NCBI RefSeq assembly: GCF_026914185.1
Contig: NC_070563.1
Location: forward strand, 6,469,001-6,533,000
Reading direction: 5' to 3'
From: Puccinia triticina
Taxonomy: Eukaryota; Basidiomycota; Pucciniomycetes; Pucciniales; Pucciniaceae
DNA: 64,000 nt
Shown: positions 11,031 to 21,116 of the stretch, one piece after another
Layout: every line of letters begins with the position of its first letter
How positions within the stretch are numbered: position 1 is the first letter of the stretch
Made by a program: the position numbers and the translations under genes
Notes under the pieces: model-generated
What the model saw: only the letters and a program-made list of their open reading frames with translations
Told to the model about the DNA's origin: nothing
The model's database searches: none

Positions 11031-11872
11031 GCTGCTGGTGGATTTGGTTCTTATCTCCAAACTTGGAGCCAGCTGTTGGTGAGGTTTAGACATTTTGCCA
11101 ATGGATCTCTTGGTTCTGATGAGGTCCCAGCTGGTTTCATTGGTTCGGTCAAGATCCCCAGGTTGATGATCCCAAGAGTTGTGCTGGATTTTGATTGCTT
11201 TTGTGACACTGCCTTTTGGACTGATGTGGGTAAAGCAATGCTCATTGAACCGCTTCATGAGGGTCTTGAAGGTTACGGCAGGAAAGTTGGCCTGGAAGGA
11301 TGTTGAGTTTACTAGGTCCAACCTGTTGGGCACCACCAGTCTGTTGGGTGTTGCTGGGTCATTGGACCATGAGATTGGGCAGTCAGGATCTTTGACAAGT
11401 AACTTCAACCCGGGAATAAATACGTTGTTAGGCATTGACGGGTTTGGCAGAGGGAGTGGGGGTTGACCAGTTTGGCAAAGGATGAGGCTAGGGAGGTGGG
11501 AGGTTGGTGGTGCTAGGCAGGAGCTGGTTCAGAAGGACTGGCGGCACATGCAAGTGGCAGCTGGTTCAGTGGGTAGGCTTGGTTTGGGTTGTTGTAAATC
11601 TTGAGGCCTCCAAGCTTTGTCTTTCTAGCAGATACTCCACTTGCCGAGTGGAAATTAGGCCGGTGTATCCAAGTAGCTAGTGGGCAATGGTTGGCCAGAG
11701 GAGCAAGGGCTTGCCCATGTGCAATCATTTTGAGTGAGGGGGCCAAGGGGACGGAGGAGCACAGGCTTGCCCATGTGCGACGATTTTGAGGGAGGGGGCC
11801 CAGGGGAGATGGAGTCCATCTTGTCATTCACTGGGATCCTCCCAATTGAGTGACAGAGGTGGACGTCCTGCC
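11031..11872. other. Sequence between the two 28-bp arrays
   Basis: It holds a minus-strand frame (about 11060-11435) with protein-like composition, including SWSNDPATPNRLVVPNRLDL and HNSWDHQPGDLDRTNETSWD, but no domain I recognise. It may be a captured or decayed gene piece. Near 11695-11805 a segment of about 62 bp with GGCTTGCCCATGTGC is duplicated in tandem. Confidence 0.45.
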
Positions 11873-12538
11873 ACACTCCTATTACAGAGTGACACTCCTA
11901 TCACGGAGTGTGCTTTGGCACACTCCTATCACGGAGTGTGCTTTGGCACACTCCTATCACGGAGTGTGCTTTGGCACACTCCTATCACGGAGTGTGCTTT
12001 GGCACACTCCTATCACGGAGTGTGCTTTGGCACACTCCTATCACGGAGTGTGCTTTGGCACACTCCTATCACGGAGTGTGCTTTGGCACACTCCTATCAC
12101 GGAGTGTGCTTTGGCACACTCCTATCACGGAGTGTGCTTTGGCACACTCCTATCACGGAGTGTGCTTTGGCACACTCCTATCACGGAGTGTGCTTTGGCA
12201 CACTCCTATCACGGAGTGTGCTTTGGCACACTCCTATCACGGAGTGTGCTTTGGCACACTCCTATCACGGAGTGTGCTTTGGCACACTCCTATCACGGAG
12301 TGTGCTTTGGCACACTCCTATCACGGAGTGTGCTTTGGCACACTCCTATCACGGAGTGTGCTTTGGCACACTCCTATCACGGAGTGTGCTTTGGCACACT
12401 CCTATCACGGAGTGTGCTTTGGCACACTCCTATCACGGAGTGTGCTTTGGCACACTCCTATCACGGAGTGTGCTTTGGCACACTCCTATCACGGAGTGTG
12501 CTTTGGCACACTCCTATCACTAGAGTGTGCTTTGGCAC
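11873..12538 (+). repeat. 28-bp hairpin minisatellite, array 2 (about 23 units)
   Basis: Same unit as array 1, nearly all of the TATCAC type and practically identical to each other, so it was homogenised or expanded recently. The left edge holds one damaged unit (CACACTCCTATTACAGAGTG) and the right edge one with a CACTAGAG change. The array abuts the PIKK-like fragment. Confidence 0.97.
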
Positions 12539-13373
12539 CAAATAATGCAAAGCTCCAACTTCCCAATCTTAACAAACAACACAACAAAAAATCATTCAGT
12601 AGTCATCAAACATATTTATCAAGCTTTTTCTAGCTTATCTGGAAAAAGCAAGCCATTTTTGATTAAACTAATTGGACCAGATGACAATGTTTATCAACAA
12701 GTCTCAAAGCCAGAGGATCTTAGACAAGATGCTCTGATTTTATGCAGTTGCATACATATAGCAACATGTTATTTTCAAAACATCCCCAAGCCAAGGAGAT
12801 GGAATTAAAAATCTCAACCAATGTAGTTGTTCCAATGTTTCCGGACTTTGGCATTGTTCAGCATATTCCTGGATGCTTAAATCTCAGAAGTTTTATCTCT
12901 TGTTTTATTTCTCTTGACAAAAAACAAGCTTCTTCTCTTCATACCCACCTGAGTGAGCCCAACCAGTTTGTCAGAAGATATGTCCTTCGCAGTTGGATTG
13001 AAACCGCCTACCCCAAGAAGAGGATGTTCAACAAGAGGGCCGCCATCCATTCAGCTCTAGGATATATCTTTGGAATTGGGGACCAGCACCCAGGAAACAT
13101 ACTTGTTTTGGACAAGACCTATGAAATCATCCACATTGACTATGGAATATGTTTTGGTCAAGGCCTTAACCTCCAGGACCCTGAAGTAGTCCCTTTTTGG
13201 TTCACTCCCAACTTGGAACTCCTTTTCCAGGATCTAACCGTTAGGAGCAAGGGAGCAAACTAGGAGGATGAGCTGTAGATCTTCAAGCGGTTTTTTGCTA
13301 CCACCTTGGATGCACTCCGGCAGCGCCCTCATGGAATCCTCCAGCTCCTCCGCAAAATTTTCTCCAACTGTCC
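12539..13373 (+). pseudogene. PIKK-family (ATM/ATR/TOR-like) kinase domain fragment
   Basis: The conceptual product reads KLIGPDDNVYQQ, then SKPEDLRQDALIL, matching the N-lobe of PIKK kinases (KPxDDLRxD). Next come VVVPMFPDFGIVQHIPGCLN, ALGYIFGIGDQHPGNILVLD (catalytic loop, GDQH where GDRH is usual) and IIHIDYG (the DFG-equivalent). After a stop near 13262 the trace continues as FKRFFATTLDALRQRPHGIL. A frameshift lies at about 12738-12742, and a further stop at about 13284-13286. Only the kinase domain is present; full PIKK proteins exceed 2,000 residues. It lies directly against the 28-bp array, and one more repeat unit follows 8 bases after it. It is most likely a captured, dead gene fragment; which PIKK it came from I cannot say. 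Confidence 0.7.
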
Positions 13374-13381
13374 TGCTCAAT

Positions 13382-13409
13382 TGGCACACTCTTATTACGG
13401 AGTGTGCTT
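13382..13409 (+). repeat. Isolated 28-bp hairpin unit
   Basis: TTGGCACACTCTTATTACGG followed by AGTGTGC: one diverged TATTAC-type unit on the far side of the PIKK fragment, so the fragment is flanked by repeat units on both sides. Confidence 0.8.
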
Positions 13410-13871
13410 TGCCAATAATGTTGAGATCCGTCAAGTTTCAAGGTGTCACCTGTCACCTGCCAAGGGTCAAGGTGTTGTGTGTCAGACAACATCAAGTACA
13501 TACATAGCCAGGTCTTAACCTGCGCTATAGCACGCGCGCCCGCCTGAGATCCAAAAAGATTGAGTCCTGCCACGTGTTGCGCCTGGGAAAAGTGATCCTC
13601 CATGCGTCTTGAGGTCTTACGTGCGCCATTGCAAATTTTTGATCTTGACAACGCGTGTACCAGATAGCGCACCACATCTCCTCCCCAAATCCAGTCTGTC
13701 CCTAGACTGCTCCGCGCCTACTGTCGAAATTGAAAAGAAATCCGCGCCTAAAAGATCCAGGAAAACCAGAGGGGAAAGAACCAAGGGCCACCGCGGTGCT
13801 CACAAATGTGGCATAGAGTAGGGTTTTGAAAGACGTAGTAGCTACCCTGGAGATGCATACATTGGGAGGAC
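13410..13871. other. Spacer and probable 3' end of a Gypsy element
   Basis: Non-coding sequence between the isolated repeat unit and the integrase stop. It may include the 3' untranslated part or LTR of the minus-strand Gypsy element, but no LTR pair could be matched inside the window. Confidence 0.35.
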
Positions 13872-14849
13872 TTACTTCTGGTCTCCTTTGCCTCCACGGG
13901 AATAATACCTTTTGACCTGATCTGCTGAGAAGCGCTGCGCCAACTGTGTACCGTCAAGCTCCTCTAAAATGTAAGAACCTCCGCACACCTGCCAAACCAC
14001 GCAAAAAGGGCCACTCCAGCGGTTGGCAAACAATTTACCCCATTGAGTCTTGAGAGCACGGTTGTACGCAAGAACCATGTCTCTGGGCTTCAAAGGCGTC
14101 CTGAGCCAACTTGCAGACTTCTCTTCCCAGTACTTGATGGATTCTTCACAAGCTTTCATCATCTTCTGGTGCGCTAGCTCGTGCACTTCCTTGCTGCGCT
14201 CCAATTGCCGGGAGCGCGCGGCCAAAAGATCCGCTGTGTCTTGAACTTCATCCCAATCAATCCCAAGGTACAACTCCATCTCAAGATCAATGGGCAGGAC
14301 GGCCCTCTGACCAAAGACAAGCTTGTAAGGAGAATAGCCAGTTGACCGCTTAGTTGAAATCCTGTCGGCAAACAAGACCAAAGGAAGATACTTACTACAG
14401 TTCTTGCCGCTCTTGCCAGCAAGCTTGACAAGGGCAGCCTTGAGGGGACCGTGGCCGCGCTTGACCATGCCTTGAACTTCAGGATAACAGTGAGTCAAGA
14501 CGCGGTGCTGGCCTGGGAGTTCTCGCAGCATCTCCGCAAGCTTTACACCAAACTCAGAGCCGCCGTCAGTCGAGTAAGAGCGCGCCAAACCATAGCGCAT
14601 AGTCCAGTTTTCATGAAGGAAAGTGGCCACTGACTCCGAACTGAGGGTGTTTAAAAACTTGGCCTCCACCCAGCCCGAAAAATCGTCGCGCGCCACGATG
14701 AGATATTGAGCCCCAGCTGCCTTGATGTGCACGACGTCCATGGCTACACATCCAAAAACAGAATTCTTGCCTGTAGGTCCACAAAGCTCCATTGGCTGAC
14801 GAAGATTGCGCTTCTGGCAGGCTTCACAGCTCTTGCACCAGCGCAGCAC
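13872..14849 (-). pseudogene. Ty3/Gypsy integrase region
   Basis: A 325-codon minus-strand frame. It starts inside the zinc-binding region (WCKSCEACQKRN supplies the cysteines). The DDE core follows: the first Asp in VAMDVVHIKAAG, the second in STDGGSEF and the Glu in CYPEVQGMVKRGH. A C-terminal SH3-like part includes PLKPRDMVLAYNRA and RWSGPFCVVWQVCGGSYIL. Integrase inserts element cDNA into nuclear DNA. A stop separates this frame from the RNase H part upstream, so the polyprotein is not intact, although the catalytic triad is preserved. Confidence 0.85.
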
Positions 14850-14891
14850 GCTCTACTTCAAGGATGGCCACCAGAATTGTTCCGCGACGCG

Positions 14892-15880
14892 TCAATAAGT
14901 CTTAACCTCGCCATGATGACCCAAACCTTCATGCAAACTCTTGAGTACTTCATCTTGTTTAGAGGGGATGGTGATCACAATTCGCGGGCATGGGGAGCCC
15001 TGCTTCATGAGACGGCCCGCGTGAACGAAGAAATAGACAGATTTGCGCTTCAGCGCCCGGAAGTCGTTGGTGTGCATGCCATCTGGCACCTCAAGATCCA
15101 AGAGATACTGTTCCAGTTGTCTCCAAAACCCCTGCTGATAGCCTGGATACTTGCCGTTAGCAGAAGCTAGACAGAAAGCTAAAGGCCAAATATGTGGCTC
15201 ATCTTCATCACAATCAGACTCTGGAATGGACTCATCTTCATCCATGGGCCTCCTAGAAAGACCATCCGGCATTGTGAATGACTTGCCCGGGCGGTGGACA
15301 ATATCAAACAAGAACAGCTGAATGAAGGCAACCCAGCGCGTCATTGGTGCTTTGGGTAGACTTGGGGTGTTGATCATCTGAATGAGGGATTGGGTGTCAA
15401 CTTGAAGCTCGAAGTGTTGTCCCCAAAGGACCGCTGAAGTTTCTTGAGAATTTGCGCCACGCCACACAACTCCAGTTTGGGCTGAGAGTACCGAGACTCC
15501 ACGTCGGAAAACAACAAGGACTCATAGAGAGCAGGGTGATCTAGACCGTTGGAGTCTTCTTGAGTGAGCACTGCTCCTGCGGCGTGAAATCTAGAATCCA
15601 CAGCCAACTTAATCTTGCCCGCTTTCGGTCCGTAAGTGATCTTGACCAGGACAATATCCTGTCCCACGATTTTCTTGAGTTTCTGAAAAGCTGCTTCGCA
15701 TTCCACGGACCAGATCCACTCCGCGTCCTTGCGCGTCAGGCGTTGAAGAGGGAGACAGATCTTGGATAAGGCGGGGATAAAGATGCGCACATAAACCACT
15801 ACGCCCAAGAAACCACAAATCTCAGATGCGTTGATGGGGGTCAGCCAGGAGAGAACTTTGTTAACCTTGCTCTTTGCCAT
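14892..15880 (-). pseudogene. Ty3/Gypsy RT thumb/connection and RNase H region
   Basis: Two overlapping minus-strand frames continue one another after a frameshift near 15374-15467. The first carries ASEICGFLGVVVYVRIFIPA (RT connection) and KIKLAVDSRFHAAGAVLTQE, the RNase H start with its Asp. The second has VDTQSLIQMINTPSLP and FDIVHRPGKSFTMPDGLSRR, the typical end of Gypsy RNase H (HxPGxxNxxADxLSR-like). About 100 charged residues then lead to the integrase. The frameshift and the stop at the junction make this a broken polyprotein. Confidence 0.85.
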
Positions 15881-15883
15881 CCT

Positions 15884-16218
15884 TCAAACTTCTTTACACA
15901 CAACATGCCCCACAATCTCCAGTGCAGGCACACAAGCCGCCAGCTTGGATGCTGAAACTGTAAGCCCTGATTCTTTGATCCAAAGGAGAACACGCTCCAA
16001 AATTGTCGTGTATTCCCAGATAAAGCGACGTATGCCGGAATGCCAAGGGAGGACCTCGTCATCATAATTGGATACGGGCCCCTTAATACCTCCGTTGTCA
16101 ATGAAGATTCCCGCGTGATCTGGGATCTTGTCCTGGAGAATCCAAACCATCTGCGCTTGGTAGACAGCAACAGAGTTTGTTGCTCCCTGGGGCAAACGTG
16201 TGAGCTGAAACCTGCCGA
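15884..16218 (-). pseudogene. Ty3/Gypsy reverse transcriptase, palm region
   Basis: The minus-strand frame begins GRFQLTRLPQGATNSVAVYQ, the usual Gypsy RT LPQG motif, and reaches GIFIDNGGIKGP where the catalytic FIDD motif belongs. The second catalytic Asp is Asn, a G-to-A change on the coding strand, so this copy should lack polymerase activity. The frame breaks off at 16219, where a solo LTR is inserted, and resumes beyond it. Confidence 0.85.
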
Positions 16219-17464
16219 TGTGGTATGCTTTATGGTTACCCATCTAGTCCATTACAAAATTTTTCATTTCCTCATATGTACACTCACAAATTAACCAATA
16301 CGGCGACACCATTGGATTCTACGGCCAAAACTACACAGGACATCATGGACAACACACATTACACCCCACTGGACCACCAGTTACAACCCTTTCAAGACAT
16401 CATCAGCCAGTGTCACACACACAAACACCATACTCAGGTCATGTAATCCGTTACATGAACCACCCTTACCCAGGACCATGTAATCCGTTACATGGTCCGC
16501 TCTGACACTTGTCTACCCTTTACATATACTTTACCTCATCAGCTGCACTCATTACATTGTGTTATGCACGTGTCATGCAGTGTCATGCAGTGTCATGCAG
16601 TGTCATGCAGTGTTATGCAGGCTTATGCAGTCTCATGCAGGTGCATGCAGACTAGTGTAATAGGGGCTGCAGCTCATGCAGGTGTCAAGCTAGCAAAAAC
16701 CCCTCATGCAGCTTACACATGACATCAGTTGACAGCTCAGGCTAGCTAAATTCCCTCATATGACATCATTTGACAGCAGGTGACAGTCAGGGGCAGTACA
16801 GATGATCAGATGACCCAATGACATCATACGTCAATGACATCATAGGCCAAACTCAAACCTCTCACCTCCACTTTCTCACCAGCTAAATTCCCTCATCTAG
16901 GCTGTACCACCAGCCAAAATCCCTCATTTTGACAGCTCAGGGCAGCTAAAATCCCTCATTCCCTGGTTCCCCTGGAGCTAAAATCCCTCACCCTTTTCTA
17001 TTTAATGAGGCTCTCCTCCCCCCAGTTGTAATTTCTCTCAGCAAACTACTTGCACTCAGCTTACCCCATAACAGTACAACACTTGCTCACTCTACAGTAT
17101 TAGCCCCCACTATATTGTGGTTTTACCCTTATTACATAACCATTACATACATACAACAACACTATTACATTGCTAAATCATCATCAACCCCTCTGTCAGG
17201 GTGTTCCACAACCTCTTTGCAGCAACACACGGACCATATCAACTCACAACTCACTCAGCACCGGTTACATCACCCATATCCCCTAAGCCACTTGTTCGAC
17301 GTAGGCTATCTTTTGATACACCTCCACTATCACTACATAAACCTTCCAATCGTAGATTGGGGGGCTTGTTTTAGTGTCTAGTGACCCAGGAAAGGCAGAG
17401 GTAACCTCATTCATCCCTTTCCGCACTCAGCAAAAGGTTCTCAGGAACACTTTTGAGCTTTACA
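16219..17464 (+). repeat. Solo LTR (family with TGTGGTATGC...CTTTACA ends), copy A
   Basis: A 1,246-bp unit with TG...CA ends, homologous to 23994-26032 and, inverted, to 50675-51971. It lies inside a Gypsy RT. CCGA (16215-16218) on the left and CTGA (17465-17468) on the right look like a 4-bp target duplication with one transition. It contains repeated GTCATGCAGT words at about 16570-16615, a TTCTATTTAATGAGG promoter-like stretch near 17006 and a terminal CAGGAACACTTTTGAGC segment. No internal region accompanies it, so it is a recombination remnant. Confidence 0.85.
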
Positions 17465-17570
17465 CTGAGAGGGGTGTTGAAAGTAGTAAGTGGTCGCGAG
17501 ATTGGATGCAAGGCGCGCTCATCGTAGCCGCCCATAATATCTCCTAACACTACCAACATGGATGAATTTG
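17465..17570 (-). pseudogene. Ty3/Gypsy reverse transcriptase, upstream piece beyond the solo LTR
   Basis: On the minus strand this stretch reads GDIMGGYDERALHPISRPLT and then TFNTPL, exactly the RT segment expected before GRFQLTRLPQG. The two halves join across the LTR as NTPL-GRFQ. Beyond about 17570 the homology is lost in a TATTGATCA-rich stretch. Too short to be called by length alone; the call rests on this junction. Confidence 0.75.
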
Positions 17571-18049
17571 CGATGTTGTATATTGATCAGTATAGCTTAT
17601 ATTGATCAAATTATATTGATCAATTTTTTTTATTCCTCTTGATACCTTTGTTTGTGTTCCATGTTGCCTTAATACTTTTCTATAATCTCTCAACTTCCCC
17701 CTGTGTTAGCTTCAAGCCACAGGAATCTTTTCTTTTTTTTCCCTGATAAAATTGATGAATTTCTACATAAACCATTCTGTTCTTCCTGAAACAAAGTTTT
17801 AGGATTAATCCAGGGTGGCTCAGGGGTCTCAGAAATTTTGAATTGTTTTTTTTACTTCAACCATTGATGTTATCAGAAGTCTCCAAATCTACTTTTTGTC
17901 AAAAAAGGGAAACATTGACCCCTCACCTCTCTCAAAATACCATCCTTCCTGGGTTGTTAATTTGGTGTGACCTGAAATTTCCTGAAGATTTGGCATATCA
18001 TCCTTGGTATGCTACATGCATATAAGGCATTTTGAAATTAGTTTAACAT
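17571..18049. other. AT-rich spacer between the Gypsy relic and the satellite
   Basis: It begins with imperfect repeats of TATATTGATCA (17575-17625) and continues as unique AT-rich sequence. I see no gene. Confidence 0.4.
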
Positions 18050-21000
18050 GTTTGAGCATATTTTTAGTGATATCTGGCAACCAATCACATTGTAGCTATT
18101 ACATTTGGGGGTCTTGCAGTCATTCAAGGTACTGAATAAATGTTTGAGGGCATTTGATTGTTTTGGTACCAATATCATGGAAGAAGTCCCACTCTGGGCT
18201 GAGATACAGTGGCAGAAACACCAAGAAACTACCAAATTAGTGATATTTGGCAACTGATCACTTTGTGGCTGCTACATTTGGGGGTTTTGTGTTCACTCAA
18301 GGTCCACAGTGCATCTTTGAGGGCTTTTGATCATTTTGGTACCAATATCATGGAAGAATCCCACACTGCGCTGAGATATAGTGGCAGAAACACCAAGAAA
18401 CTACCAAATTAGTGATATTTGGCAACTGATCACATTGTGTGGTCATTCAAGGTACACAATAAATCTTTAAGGGCACCTGATCATTTTGGGACCAATATCA
18501 TGGAAGGTCTCCCAAGCTGTGCTAAGATATAGTGGTAGAAACACCAAGAAACTACCAAATTAGTGATAATTGGCAACTGATCACATTGTGGCTGCTACAT
18601 CTGGGTGTTTTGTGGTCATTCCAGGTACACAATGAATCCTTCAGGGAATTTGATCATTTTGGTAGCAATATGATGGAACAACTCCCAAGCTGCGCTGAGA
18701 TATAGTGGTAGAAACACCAAGAAAATACCAAATTAGTGACATTTGGCAACTGATCACATTGTGGCTGCTACATTTGGGGTCTCATGGTTATTTAAGGTAC
18801 ATCATGAATCTTTAAGGGCATATGATCTTTTTTGTACCAATATCGTGGAAGAACTCCCACCCTGCGCTGAGTAATAGTGGCAGAAACACCAATAAACTAC
18901 CAAATTAATGATATTTGGCAACTGATCACATTGTGGCTGCTACATTTGGGGGTTTTGTGGTCATTCAAGGTACACAATCAATTTTTGAGTGCATGTGATA
19001 ATTTTGGTACCAATATCATGGACGAACTCCCACACTGCGCTAAGATATAGTGGCCGAAACACCAAGAAACTACCAAATTAGTGACATTTGGCAACTGATC
19101 AGATTGTGGCTGCTACATTTGGGGGTTTTGTGGTCATTCAAGGTACACAATGATTATTTGAGGGCATGTGATCATTTTGGTACCAATATAATGGAAGAAA
19201 TCCCATGCTGCGCCAAGATATAGTGGCAGAAACACCAAGAAACTGCCAAATTAGTGCCATTTGGCAACTGATCAGATTGTGGCTGCTAAATTTGGGGTTT
19301 TTGTGGCCATTCAAGGTCCACAATGAATCTTTGAGGGCATGTGATCATTTTGGTATCAATATCATGGAAGAAATCCCATGCTGCGCTGAGATATAGTGGC
19401 AGATACACCAAGAAACTACCAAATTAGTGATATTTGGCACCTGATCACATTGTAGCTGCTACATTTTGGGGTCTCATGGTCATTCAAGGTACATAATGAA
19501 TCCTTCAGGGCATTTGATTATTTTGATACCAATATCATGGAAGAAATCCCACGCTGCACTAAGATATAGTGGCAGAAACAACGGCGGGTCGCTACTTTAC
19601 GGTTATTGATATCGTAACGTTATCGTAGCGATTTTTGGTCCCTTTACGCTAACCGGACTGGTAGCAATGGGGAAATGTGGTGCAATATTGATATCGCACC
19701 GGGTGGGTGTTTTTTTTTCAAGGCCGCTACGATATCTATGGGCAGAGCAGCAGGTGTTTATCAACATATTGAGCAAGAAAAGGCCATTTCAGTGCTGATT
19801 TGGCCTTTCACTTCTCAATAAAGTGATGCTCTGCTTGATAAGGGCCAATTTGACCCTTAATTGCTTAATAAAATGTTAATTTTCTCAATAACACGTTACT
19901 TTACTAGTAACGGCTGTACAAAAAAAGGGCAGTTACAATAACCGTGACGCGGCGACCCGCGCGCTAGCGTTAACAATAACTGTAAAAATGTTAGGCGCAG
20001 CTCGCTACTTTACTCTACAGCCCCGGTTATCGTAGAGTAAATTAGCAACCCACCGTTGGCAGAAACGCCAAGAAACTACCAAATCAGTGACATTTGGCAA
20101 CTGATCACATTGTGGCTGCTGCATTTGGGGTTTTCGTGGTCATTCAAGGTAAACAATTAATCTTTGAGGTCATGTGATCATTTAGGTATCAATATCATGG
20201 AAGAACTCCCATGCTGCGCTGAGATATAGTGGCAGAAACACCAAGAAACTACCAAATTAGTGACATTTGGCAACTGATCAGATTGTGGCTGCTACATTTG
20301 GGGGTTTTGTGGCCATTCAAGGTACACAATACATCTTTGAGGGCATTTGAACATTTTGGTACCAATATCATGGAATAAATTCCCTTCTGCGCTGAGATAT
20401 AGTGGCAGAAACACCAAGAAACTACCAAATTAGTGACATTTGTCAACTGATCAGATTGTGGCTGCTGCATTTGGGGGTTTTGTGGTTGTTCAAGGTACAC
20501 AATGAATTTTTGAGGGCATTTGATCATTTTGGTACCAATATCATGGAAGAACTCCAATGCTGCACCAAGACATAGTGGCAGAAACACCAAGAAACTACCA
20601 AATTAGTGACATTTGGCAACTGATCACATTGTGGCTGCTACATTTGGGGGTTTTGTGGTCATTCAAGGTACACAATCAATTTTTGAGTGCATGTGATAAT
20701 TTTGGTACCAATATCATGGACGAACTCCCACACTGCGCTAAGATATAGTGGCCGAAACACCAAGAAACTACCAAATTAGTGACATTTGGCAACTGATCAG
20801 ATTGTGGCTGCTACATTTGGGGGTTTTGTGGTCATTCAAGGTACACAATGATTATTTGAGGGCATGTGATCATTTTGGTACCAATATAATGGAAGAAATC
20901 CCATGCTGCGCCAAGATATAGTGGCAGAAACACCAAGAAACTGCCAAATTAGTGCCATTTGGCAACTGATCAGATTGTGGCTGCTACATTTGGGGGTTTT

Positions 21001-21113
21001 GTGGTCATTCAAGGTACACAATGAATCTTTGAGGGCATTTGATCATTTTGGTACCAATATAATGGAAGAACTCCCACGCTGCACCAAGATATAGTGGCAG
21101 AAACACCAAGGAA
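18050..21113 (+). repeat. Satellite array, monomer about 173 bp, about 15 copies
   Basis: The landmark CCAAGAAACTACCAAATTAG recurs at 18221, 18393, 18544, 18717, 18889 (variant), 19062, 19235, 19408 and onward to 20960, mostly 172-173 bp apart with one shortened unit of 151 bp. Every monomer contains ATTGTGGCTGCTACATTTGG, then GGTACACAATGAATC-like and ACCAATATCATGGAAGAA segments. Units 18971-19290 and 20669-20990 are nearly identical and 1,698 bp apart, which is seven monomers plus a 487-bp insertion and its duplication. This indicates a higher-order repeat. The short open frames across it are not genes. Confidence 0.95.
19579..20057. mobile_element. hAT-like miniature element inserted in the satellite
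   Basis: Ends are CAACGGCGGGTCGCTACTTT and, inverted, AACGGTGGGTTGCTAATTTA. The satellite octamer GGCAGAAA is duplicated exactly on both sides (19571-19578 and 20058-20065). The ends are rich in TTACGGTTATTG-type words; no protein is encoded. Confidence 0.85.
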
Positions 21114-21116
21114 CTA

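Noticed and set aside
10188..11306. A 372-codon protein-coding gene
   Set aside because: The frame exists because the 28-bp unit lacks stops in all forward frames; there is no domain, and all frames look alike.
10161..12538. CRISPR-like array
   Set aside because: Hairpin-bearing repeats, but the units are directly adjacent with no unique spacers, and the window is eukaryotic.
20249..20590. 113-codon minus-strand frame
   Set aside because: Lies entirely in the 173-bp satellite; similar frames recur in neighbouring monomers.
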